From Zarea fungicola (Eukaryota > Ascomycota > Sordariomycetes > Hypocreales > Cordycipitaceae), in assembly GCA_900169235.1 (NCBI GenBank), contig FWCC01000363.1, positions 90,521 through 154,520 of the forward strand: a DNA stretch of 64,000 nt, given 5' to 3'. The translations under genes and the position numbers were made by a program. A model generated the notes under the pieces. The model did no database searches. It had not been told where the DNA came from and saw only the letters and a program-made list of their open reading frames with translations. Numbering within the stretch: the first letter of the stretch is position 1; every line of letters starts with the position of its first letter. Shown here piece after piece: positions 34,101 to 43,350 of the stretch.

Positions 34101-34860
34101 CCACGCCGCTATTTGGCGGCGCGCCTGCAGGCGGTGCTCCAGGCTTCAACTTCACTGCTGCCTCACCCGCCCAGCCGCAGGGTGGCAGCAATATGTTTGG
34201 CTCAGGCCAGGCCCTGCCCGCCTTCGGCAACCTGCAGCCTCCAGCTGGTGGATCCTCTACCACCGGGACCAGTAAGTCTCAATTTCCGAACCGGAAAATC
34301 GCCCCGCTAAAGCGTCGGCTGTAGACTCTCCATTGAACTTGGCAGGCGACTCGAGCCTAGCGACGACACCAGCCGCCGGCACCCCAGAACCTGGCAACCC
34401 AGCCGACGCCAACAAGGACACAAACGACGAGGATGGCGAGAAACATGAGCAAATCAGCCTCACTGAAGGGGCCGAAGCAGATGAGGAGACAGTCCACGAA
34501 GTGCGGGCCAAGGTACTGAAATTTGTGTCACCGGAGGACCAGTCAGAAGGGGATGACAAGCCCAAGTCAAAGAGTCCATGGACAACGAAGGGAGTAGGGC
34601 CGCTTCGACTACTCAAGCACAAGGAAACCAACGCAGTACGACTGTTGCTGCGAGCTGAACCACGAGGCCACGTTGCACTCAATCGGACACTCTTGGCCGA
34701 CCTCAACTACCAGGCGGATGAAAAATATGTGCGACTGGCTACGTCAAACGAGACTGGTGATGGAATGGAGACTTGGATGCTTCAAGTCAAGACTAAAGAC
34801 TTAGCCAAGGCTTTGGCTGCAGCCTTGGAGGAGAACAAGGTGCATAATAAGAAGGATTAA
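31160..34860 (+). CDS. NUP2: Nucleoporin NUP2 type: FG repeats and C-terminal Ran-binding domain
   Basis: Nup2 is a mobile nuclear-basket nucleoporin that binds importin-alpha and Ran-GTP and, in Aspergillus, moves to chromatin in mitosis. Exons are 31160..34271 and 34346..34860 with a 74-nt GTAAGT...GGCAG intron, giving 1208 aa. The start is ATG 31160 (TCATGGTC); codons upstream in the same frame have no ATG. Order: basic N-terminus with the conserved KRTFGASPFSKG; a folded helical block around 160-265 (FFCILDLRRLKYAANEIF); a Lys/Arg-rich nuclear segment (SKKRKADDD); about 700 residues of FG, LFG and SLFGA repeats rich in Ser, Ala, Pro; and the RanBP1-like domain from about 1070 to 1205. The intron separates FG region from Ran-binding domain. 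The FG region yields a 454-codon antisense frame that is not a gene. Confidence 0.92.
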
Positions 34861-35603
34861 TATTTTGTGTGTTGAGATGTTATTATTTTTTGTTTCGGTC
34901 TACCGACCGGAAATAGCGGCCCGGAAACAGCATATTAGACGGCCAGGGTAAAAAGGCCGCAAAGGAGACCAAAAGGTATAGTATGTTTTTATTGCTGGTT
35001 AGCATCCAAGGCGTTTCTCAGAGCATTGAAGCTTCTGCTTGTTACATTATTAGGCAATCTGTCAAACGGAGGGGGCCATTCTGTATCTGTTTATAAGTTT
35101 ACAAGTGTATTGACACTCAAAGGGGAGAATATATGGCTTGCATTTTGAGTCGACATTTTTAGCATGCCGTGTCTCAAAAGTGAATTGTACGAAAGACTAC
35201 CTGATGTATTAGAGATCGGAATGGGCATGACCAAGACCAGTAAGTTGTGACTTGCCACGGTAATGAGGCTAAGCTGAGTCCCAGTCGTGAACGAATACGG
35301 CGTAGCCTATACCCTGGTCACTACCAGTACGGCGCGTAGTATTGATGAATAAGAAATGATGCTAGAGTTTCACAACAGTACCATTAAAATAAACTGTAAA
35401 ATACCGCAAATACGCCGTCTCTGGTGGATGGCTCGAGTAGTCGACTGGAAGCCCACATTGAAGTGGTGGCCAGCTGTAGTGCCAGTCCCACTCAAAAAGA
35501 GCTTCAGATTAACGCGGGGCAACAGCGGCGCGTCGCGTTTCCGAACCTAGCATCTCTTCAATTGGAAACGACCGTAGCACAGCCCGCGAGAGCTGTCGAC
35601 AAT
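34861..35603. other. Intergenic upstream of gamma-tubulin
   Basis: The 743 bp hold the NUP2 3' UTR and the gamma-tubulin promoter. I see no ORF of interest, RNA gene or repeat. Confidence 0.55.
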
Positions 35604-37423
35604 ATGCCACGGTATTTGATAACTTGGGAATTTTTGTGTTATTTGAGAGGTCTAACTTTATGCGGCGGCTTCCAGGGAAATTATCACGATTCAAGCTGGA
35701 CAGTGCGGCAACAGCAGTTAGTTCGGCCCTCTGAAGCGCGCGTCGTGAGATTCTCGTATAGCTTCAGCTAGCGTCGAGAGACAGGAACACTGACTATTTT
35801 ACGTTCTGTATAGTTGGAAGTCAATTTTGGCAGCAGCTCTGCCAGGAACACGGCATCAGCCAAGACGGTAACCTTGAGGACTTTGCGACGGAGGGCGGCG
35901 ACCGCAAAGATGTGTTTTACTACCAGAGCGACGATACCCGATATATTCCCCGAGCGATCCTGATTGACTTGGAGCCCAGAGTAAGCCGGCGGCTGTGGTT
36001 GAGCAATCTTTGAGAGGAGGACGTGTAGCGCCAATGTATGCTAACCGCACGCGTGCACTACGCAGGTCATCAACGGCATCCAAACCGGCCCTTACAGAAA
36101 CATATATAACCCCGAAAACTTTTACATTGGCAAGAATGGTGTCGGCGCGGCAAACAATTGGGGCGATGGATACCAGAGCGGTGAGGAAGTATATGAGGAA
36201 ATTGTGGAAATGATTGACCGCGAGGCAGACGGAAGTGACTCTCTCGAGGTTAGAGCGCCCACGTTCCTTCCCACATTGTGCGAGGTGCTGATTTGAGCAC
36301 TGTCAGGGCTTCATGATGCTGCACTCGATTGCAGGCGGTACAGGTTCAGGCCTCGGCTCATTTCTCCTTGAAAGACTCAACGACCAGTTCCCCAAGAAGA
36401 TTATTCAGACATACTCCGTGTTTCCAGATACGACGAATTCGGGAGACGTGGTTGTTCACCCATATAACAGCATCCTGTCCATGCGGCGGCTAACACAGAA
36501 CGCGGACTCTGTTGTGGTTCTTGATAACGGTGCATTATCGCGTATTGCGGCGGACAGACTACATGTGGAGAAGCCTTCATTCCAACAAACAAACCAACTG
36601 GTGCGCTTCAGCCATGTTCATTCTATTGCTTCGATCTCTACTAATCCAAACAGGTATCAACCGTCATGTCGGCGAGTACAACGACACTACGCTATCCCGG
36701 CTACATGCACAACGACCTCGTCAGCATCCTTGCGTCGCTCATACCCACGCCACGGTGCCACTTCCTCATGACTGCGTACACGCCATTTACGGGTGACCAG
36801 GTTGAGCAGGCCAAGACGGTGCGCAAGACGACAGTGCTGGATGTGATGCGCCGGTTACTGCAGCCCAAGAACCGTATGGTGTCGACGATCCCCGCCAAGA
36901 AGAGCTGTTACATATCTATCCTCAACGTCATCCAGGGCGAGGTGGACCCGACGGACGTGCACAAGAGTCTGCTGCGCATCCGTGAGCGCAAGCTGGCGAC
37001 GTTTATCCCCTGGGGCCCCGCGAGCATCCAAGTGGCGTTGACCAAGAGAAGCCCATACATTCCCATGAGCCATCGTGTGAGCGGTCTGATGCTGGCAAAT
37101 CATACAAGCATCGCTACGGTAATAAGATCCCATTTTATTTACCTTGCAACCGTTGAAATGTAAAGACTCGCGGAAAAGCTAATCGTTTTTCAATACAGCT
37201 GTTCAAGAGAATTGTAAAGCAATACGATGGTATGCGCAAACGAAACGCGTTCATGGAAGGGTACAAGAAGACCGCACCGTTTTCAGAGAATTTGTATGAA
37301 TTTGACGAGGCGCGCCAAGTCGTCGGCGACCTGATTGATGAGTATGAGGCCGCTGAGGATCAGGGCTATCTCAAAGGGGACGCGGAACCGACTAGTGCGG
37401 ATAACGATCGACGAATTCCCTAG
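35604..37423 (+). CDS. tubG: Gamma-tubulin, seven exons
   Basis: Gamma-tubulin nucleates microtubules at the spindle pole body. Exons are 35604..35611, 35676..35716, 35814..35980, 36066..36248, 36307..36600, 36654..37118 and 37199..37423, giving 460 aa, close to the ~455 of Aspergillus MipA. Exon 1 is only 8 nt (ATG CCA CG) and exon 2 is 41 nt; together they give [16 protein letters not shown], the conserved N-terminus. The tubulin GTP loop AGGTGSG is at 142-148. Other conserved segments are [33 protein letters not shown] and the C-terminal YKKTAPF and DEYEAAE. All six introns (64, 97, 85, 58, 53, 80 nt) have GT...AG ends and plausible branch sites. The short acidic/basic tail after residue ~440 is the variable part of the family. 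Confidence 0.95.
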
Positions 37424-38004
37424 TTGTTGGCTTTGCAGTTTACTTGGCGGGTTTTGCTTTCTTTTGTCTTGGTGAATTTCTACACTCTTCCGGCGTTTTA
37501 ATAAGGGCATATTTGGAAGTTATGTTGCAATTTTGAAAGAGATTGTAGTGTTTGAAGATGAATTTATCTCTCCTACGACTTGCGAACCAAGTACTGCCGT
37601 GTTCCTTGCTTTAAAAGAACTGTTCCCGCGGCAATCACCAGAATCCAGCAGTTTGCTTCGCTGATATCATTTTGTGGAGATGGGATCCGTTCACATCCTG
37701 CAGATTTCGCCAGACGGAGAAAACGCTCCGTGCTGTTGATAAATTTGGTGGAAATGGTCGTTCCACACGGTAGCTCAAACGTCAACATGACGCTGAGGTC
37801 TTGTTGAGTTTTTTTTGCTCCAAGCGAAAGCGAGTAAACGTAGGCTGGAAGGGTTAACGGGTATAAATTACTGGTGTTTCTGCACCTCTACGAACCGAGT
37901 TGGCAACAGATTACATCTTAAGCTTCAAGCTTTGTAAAACTCGTACGTTGCGGTCAAACAAACACTTTTCGCATACTAACTCCTCGTTTAGCAAAATATA
38001 AATC
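37424..38004. other. Intergenic, with a TATA-like element
   Basis: The 581 bp contain the gamma-tubulin 3' UTR and the promoter of the 91-aa gene; GTATAAATTA near 37860-37869 lies about 140 bp before its ATG. No other gene is seen. Confidence 0.5.
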
Positions 38005-38280
38005 ATGCCTGAGGCCAAGCCTGAGCAAATTGAGCGCGTCAAGGCCAACCTGCCTCTCCCAGAGCAACCTCCCAAACTATCTGACTGGAACTCTGCCGAT
38101 GCTCGCACGGTTAATGGCGGTAGCGGTCGGTTAGAAGGCCCAATTGGCAAGTCGAATAGCTCAACGGCTGGTCTGCGAGGACCAGCGACTAAGAGGAGCG
38201 AAGATATGGACATGTCCAAGATTGGACGGCAAGGTGTAGATGGGCTGGAGAATACACCCAAGGACGCCCGAACGAGGTAA
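38005..38280 (+). CDS. Small hydrophilic protein, 91 aa, function unknown
   Basis: This is a complete ATG frame with a TATA-like element about 140 bp upstream. The product is hydrophilic and probably disordered, rich in Lys, Glu, Pro, Gly and Ser, without signal peptide or membrane segment. The segments EQIERVKANLPLPEQPPKLS, DWNSADARTVN and the C-terminal GRQGVDGLENTPKDA resemble a group of short conserved hypothetical proteins of filamentous fungi, but I cannot name a function. Codon use and composition are like those of real genes here. It lies 339 bp upstream of MYG1 on the same strand. Confidence 0.65.
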   Translation: MPEAKPEQIERVKANLPLPEQPPKLSDWNSADARTVNGGSGRLEGPIGKSNSSTAGLRGPATKRSEDMDMSKIGRQGVDGLENTPKDARTR

Positions 38281-38619
38281 TTGGGTTCTTTAAAAGCATT
38301 TTCATTTAAAGTAGTGCAATTGATTGGCGAATTGATTGATCGGTTAGTTGATCAATATTACCAAATACTTGAATAGAAATCAGCTTCAAGCGTGCCACAG
38401 CTAGACGATTTGCTGGGCTGCATCTACTTCCGGCTGGTTGACATTGGCTCTCTATTTTAAACATCCCACCAAACTTCCCCACCCAATGCAAGCTCTCCCA
38501 TCCATCCCCCACTAAGAAAAACGTCAAACTAGTCAACAACCAAGCTTAACAAGCTCGCGATTTTTGCCTTTGTATTCTGGCAAATACCCCCCGAGCCTCA
38601 ATCTCTTCGAGGCCAGTCC
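38281..38619. other. Short intergenic interval, MYG1 promoter
   Basis: The 339 bp hold the 3' UTR of the 91-aa gene and the MYG1 promoter. Its right half is C/A-rich (CCCACCAAACTTCCCCACCC). No further features are seen. Confidence 0.5.
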
Positions 38620-39750
38620 ATGCTCCCTCTCTTCCGCCGTACACTCACCACCACAGCACAGAAGATGGCTGAATCGGCCCCCAAGCGCATCAAAACTGCC
38701 AGTGACGGCGCCGTCCTGATTGGCACCCACAACGGCCACTTCCACGCCGACGAAGCTCTTGCCGTGCACATGCTGCGCCAGCTGCCCGCATATGCCGATT
38801 CCTCCCTCGTCCGCACCCGCGATCCCAAGATCCTCGAGACGTGCCACACCGTCGTCGACGTCGGCGGCGAGTACGACGCCTCTCGCCACCGCTACGACCA
38901 TCACCAGCGCGGCTTCGCCACAACGTTCCCCGGTCGCCCAACCAAGCTCTCCTCTGCGGGGCTCGTTTTTCTGCACTTTGGCCGAAGCATCATTGCGCAA
39001 CGCATTGCCGCCAAGCAGCAGAAGCAGTCAGCGATCTCTGGTGAGGACGCGCCAGAGGTGGCCCTACTGCATGACAAAATCTACGAAAGCTTCGTCGAGG
39101 CGCTCGATGCACACGATAACGGCATTTCCGTGTACGACCCGGCCACTCTCTCCGCTGCCGGAGTCGAGAAGCGCTTCGCCAACGGCGGCTTCAGCCTCGG
39201 CGCCATGGTCGGCCGCCTCAACCCGAACTGGAACGACCCAACCCCGGCAGACGCCGACGAGGCCCAGCGCTCCGAGGACGCACGCTTCATGGCAGCGAGT
39301 CAGCGCATCGGGGAGGAGTTTGACCGCGAGGTCGACTACTACGCCTCCGCCTGGCTACCCGCCCGCGCCGTCGTGAAAGCTGCCTTTGCGAAGCGCAAGG
39401 AGTTTGACGCCGAGGGTCGCATCCTTGTCCTGGAGGGCCAGAGCGTACCCTGGAAGGACCACCTGTACACGTTGGAGCAGGAGGAGGGCAAGAGCTCGGT
39501 GATGTATGTCCTATACCAGGAGAAGCCAGAACCGGCCGCCAAGTGGCGTATCCAGTGCGTGCCCGAGTCAAAGGACTCGTTTGTGAGTCGCAAGCCGCTC
39601 CCTGAGGCATGGCGCGGATTCCGCGATGCGGAACTGGATGGAATTGCTGGTATTGAGGGCTGCGTGTTTGTGCATGCGGCAGGCTTCATTGGTGGCAATG
39701 CTACTTTTGAGGGTGCCGCGGCAATGGCGACCAAGGCACTGGCTGCTTAA
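38620..39750 (+). CDS. MYG1: MYG1-like exonuclease (UPF0160, DHH-type metal-dependent hydrolase)
   Basis: MYG1 proteins are 3'-5' RNA exonucleases found in mitochondria and nucleolus in animals. It is a single exon of 376 aa from ATG 38620. The first 15 residues (MLPLFRRTLTTTAQK) look like a mitochondrial presequence. A second Met (M16, 38665) precedes AESAPKRIKTA, a basic nuclear-signal-like segment, in a better start context. Conserved motifs are THNGHFHADEALAVHML (36-52), the DVGGEYD segment, YDHHQRGF with the DHH metal-binding triad, and PTKLSSAGLVF; later ALDAHDNGI and the GGxFSLGAMVGRLNPNW region are also typical. Length fits the family (about 340-380). The fungal role is inferred. Confidence 0.92.
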   Translation: MLPLFRRTLTTTAQKMAESAPKRIKTASDGAVLIGTHNGHFHADEALAVHMLRQLPAYADSSLVRTRDPKILETCHTVVDVGGEYDASRHRYDHHQRGFATTFPGRPTKLSSAGLVFLHFGRSIIAQRIAAKQQKQSAISGEDAPEVALLHDKIYESFVEALDAHDNGISVYDPATLSAAGVEKRFANGGFSLGAMVGRLNPNWNDPTPADADEAQRSEDARFMAASQRIGEEFDREVDYYASAWLPARAVVKAAFAKRKEFDAEGRILVLEGQSVPWKDHLYTLEQEEGKSSVMYVLYQEKPEPAAKWRIQCVPESKDSFVSRKPLPEAWRGFRDAELDGIAGIEGCVFVHAAGFIGGNATFEGAAAMATKALAA

Positions 39751-40562
39751 GTGAATCATGCATAGGCCGGAACATGAAAATGGTAAATAACACGAGTTGA
39801 CTACGCACTAGATTTACTGGGGAGCGGTTATAAGGAATGGATTTCTTTTAACAAAGATAATAAATAACTAAATATATCCTGTATAGCAGCCAGAAGCGGC
39901 GAGTATGGGAAAACCGACCACATCCGGTGCAAGGCAACTTCAGGATGAGAATCAAGCTCATTGGTTCAATTGGAGCTAAGAACATGGAATCCGAAAATCG
40001 ACGAAATTTATACTCAGCATCCGGGTCCATATGTAGGTGGCTAATTGGCTCACAAACAACTGAAGTAACATTTGTCTGCTTCGTTCGCCCGTTGTTCTCG
40101 AGGTTTTTTGCGACAATTGAGCCAGCCAACATCGCCCAGATAATACGAAACTTGGAAAGAACCAATTGTAGTAGACAAAAGAAATAAAAACTCCCAAAGC
40201 GCTGACTGTGGAATAGCGTGTTTCAGAAACGCAGTCATTCCCAATCACTCATATTGTTTCCCTAGATAAACCTATAAAAAAACGCCAACATTGTGCATGA
40301 AAGGTAAGAGGTAAAATAACATGTTGAAATAAGAAACGAAGGAATTACTCCAGAGCAGAATATGGTGGACAGACGGGCAGGGAATAGTCGGCCCCCTTGC
40401 TGGGTAATCATCCGTCCAAAGTAAGCAACTCCGTGTGGGCAACCCAACTTCTGGCAAAAGGCAAGGATAATGTGGAAACAAAATGAATTCCACACATAAT
40501 TGGTATAGCAAAACGACCGTATAATGGAGGAAAGAGCAAAGCAATGAGAGACATTTCCTCTT
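39751..40562. other. Intergenic between convergent MYG1 and IGO1
   Basis: The 812 bp contain the two 3' UTRs. The sequence is AT-rich; short frames on both strands show no family resemblance. Confidence 0.55.
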
Positions 40563-41222
40563 TTATCTGCGGATAGGGATGCCAGCACCGCCAGCCGCAA
40601 CAGGTTCTGCCGCGGGAGTGTTCTGGGAATGGTCGTCTGCCTCGTTCGCAGATGTCTCGCGGTTCAAGAAGCTGCTCTCCTTGACGGGGCTACCAGCTGG
40701 GAAACTTTGGGACCCAGAAGCTGCCGCTCCAGCAGGATGGTTGACACCGCCGATGCCGAGGTGCTTCGGGATGGCGCTGGCGGAACCGCCGTTGTTCATT
40801 GGCGACGACAGGTGGGGGATGTTCTCGGGGACTGGGTGCTGGGAGCCCACGGCGCCTGCGTCGACGCTGTCGCCTTTGCCGGCCTTGGACATGGCGTAAT
40901 CGCCCGAGTCGAAGTACTTGCGTTCTTTGAGATGCTTGGCAAAGTGGTCGGATCGTGAGGGGAGCTTGCCGTAGAGTCGGAAGAGGCGCTGCTCCTCGGG
41001 AGATAGCGACTAGTTGGGTGACATTTTGTTAGCAAATTGTGATTTCGTCTTGGTTCGGTGAGGTTTCAGCATAGCCCGATGCGGTGCTTTTGCGAGTACA
41101 AGAAAACGAAAATACATTATTGGGCAGGTGTCACAGCGGGCACACGTTGACGGGGAGGGACTACAAGGTTGGGCTTTTGGTCTCACCTTGACGTCAACCT
41201 TGTTCTTTTGATGGGGGTTCAT
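40563..41222 (-). CDS. IGO1: Endosulfine-family PP2A inhibitor (IGO1/ENSA-ARPP19 type)
   Basis: When phosphorylated by a Greatwall/Rim15 kinase, endosulfines inhibit PP2A-B55 at mitotic entry and in quiescence. Transcribed leftward, exon 1 is 41187..41222 (MNPHQKNKVDVK) and exon 2 is 40563..41009, with a 177-nt GTGAGA...CTAG intron, giving 160 aa. The family core is intact: LSPEEQRLFRLYGKLPS, then KERKYFDSGDYAMSKAG. The Greatwall/Rim15 phosphosite is S47 in FDSGDYA. The C-terminal ~90 residues are disordered and Pro/Ser/Gly-rich. The intron is the second longest within the coding genes here. Regulation through S47 is known for the family and inferred for this protein. Confidence 0.93.
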
Positions 41223-43350
41223 GTTGGCAGTCTTAATCGATATCAAGTTGGTTGATGGTAGGAGAAACTCGGCTATGGCAAGGCGTCGGTATGTGTTGAA
41301 AGCTGTGTGGCCCAATCACCTGCTCTGCTAGAGCTTCCACAGTAATAAAAAAAAGTCGTCGTGCTGCGTAGGATAGAGAAGCGGGGTCGTGTTAATGCGT
41401 CACTGGTGAGGCAATCGCGCTTTTTTTATTCGTCTCGGTTATTCTCTGGTTGATAGCAGAGCTGCTGCACTGTCGAGGGTAAGACTTTGGAATTTATCGA
41501 TGAGGGGGCAGAAACAACAAAGTTGGAGGGCAGGACGGGCGGGCGAGAGTAGCTAGCAAACGCTTTGTGGTGTGGTGTGGTGGTTGCTGTGTGGTGGTGA
41601 CGAGTGATGGAGTAGGCTGACAAGAAGCAGTAAACAAGTAGCCTAGTACGTTTTGGGACGCCTTGAGCACTACAAAGGCTTGGGGGAGACTGCGGTAGTT
41701 GGTATTGGTACGGGTTGCCGGGTGATGGCTACAGCGATAGTTGTAAACAATGTGCGGGGGTTGCATGTATCGGGGTGAATTTCAACAGCGGGTCAGTAAG
41801 GTCACCTGCCGTAGTTGATGTTTCACTGGCATCAACATGGGATGGTAGAGTAATGGGGTAAATAAAGACAACCCATGTTGGACAACCATTGGCGTGGAAT
41901 AGCGCTCTGGTAACGATGCGTTATTTGCGGAAGGCAATGCTGCAGGACAGAGTTCAATACAGTCAAAGGCCGTACCAACTACGTACACTACGGCACAGTG
42001 CACTTTATAGGTACTTGGCTAATAATAAAGCACTGTAGCGAAATGAAAATACCAACGGGAGTTGCCAACAGCTGATGCATAGACAGGGCAGTAACAGCTT
42101 GATAGACCGGCTGCATCTCCATGACTTTGTTCCGCCAGCTTACTCCATTACAGACCGTGCGCGCACGTGCCGGCCATCACTCAACCCGGCAAGATAGGCA
42201 TACGCGATGCGAATGAAGATGTCTGAATCTGTCCTACAACAACTGTTAGGCGCAGCCAGCCTAGCTTGCCCTGCATCTCGTAAGCAAGCACATGCGGTGC
42301 ATCTGGAACCAATGTCAGCCAGCCCGTACAACAATGACAGTGCGACGATCCGAGCCGGAAATACTAGGATTGATCCACGGTTTGCAATTCCATGATGCTA
42401 GCTAATGCACCCATCCCCAATTGCTATCTGTGTCTTTTCGTTGGTCGTTTTTGGTACTGGCAATCGGCCTTGAAATGTTGCAGTCCCGGTCACATGATGA
42501 TATGGCTATAAGTTGCTTGCCGTCTTTCGCTATTCACAGTATTTGGGGAAGTCTTAAATTATTTGGATGGCACAGAGATATTGTATTTACAGCATTGTAG
42601 TACCTTGTCAACTTCAAATCCGGTGCATACACGAGCCACTGCTGCATAATCATCCTTGTTGGAAATCAATAGTCCCCGCGTACTTGGATTTCTAAGCATT
42701 GTATACAAACAAGATGAAAAAAACTCCTCCATGTGGGAGAGGCAGAGCCAGTCTCCACTGGCAAGAAAAGTGAAGAAGCCAGCCGCCAAGTGCTATTGGA
42801 GTCTAGCGTCCCCGGGGCCGGTTTTCATCAAAAGTCCTCGAGCCCAGGACCAATTTGCTCTCTGCCATTTTTTTTTAAAAGTCAGATCGCAGCTTTAAAG
42901 CCAGGAAAGACTGACCGCAAACCGGATGAGTGGCGAGATATTTTAGAATTTCAGCAGAGGGAAGAAACTTCCGTCCAATTGACCGGTGTGCCATCTCCTC
43001 CCCACAGTCTACTTTTCGCCGGGCCGTCGCCATCGTTTGCAGCTGCCGACCGCCAAAAACCAACGTGCTGCCTCTTTTACCACGGCCGGCCGGCCCTATT
43101 CAAGTCGGTTTCCCGCCTTCACCGTCCTCGTTGGCCTGCTTCGTATGAGACTGTATGCCCTTTGGATGTTGATGGATCTCCCCTTGGCTTTTTATTGTTA
43201 TACTGCGTCTTACATCCAAGAGCCTTGAGCCTGGGCTGGACATCCCTGCTGCCAAAGTTGCGTCATATATACGGCCGCTTGCGTCTCGCCTCGAAAGCGG
43301 CATCACTCTCTACGCTCCACAACCTCGCCAGTATCGTCTCTATTAACATC
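41223..43350. promoter_or_regulatory. Long divergent upstream region, IGO1 (-) / GSH1 (+)
   Basis: The 2.1 kb separate two divergent starts. The IGO1-proximal part, read on the minus strand, is rich in CCACCACAC-type repeats, like a leader (41560-41610). TATATA at 43266-43271 is about 80 bp before the GSH1 ATG. Frames in between lack an ATG start or overlap GSH1 and are not called. Confidence 0.5.
43266..43271 (+). promoter_or_regulatory. TATA-like element of the glutamate-cysteine ligase gene
   Basis: TATATA (within CATATATACG) lies about 80 bp before ATG 43351. If it directs initiation, an ATG frame at 43145-43228 would not be part of the mRNA. Confidence 0.4.

Noticed and set aside
32899..34263. 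454-codon open frame on the minus strand
   Set aside because: It lies antisense to the FG-repeat part of NUP2. The low-complexity repeat sequence avoids stops on the opposite strand, and the product is Pro/Ala/Leu-rich without any domain.
43145..43228. 27-codon upstream frame before GSH1
   Set aside because: A TATATA at 43266 lies between it and the GSH1 ATG, so the frame is probably upstream of the transcription start. It would return to interest if 5' RACE shows a longer leader.
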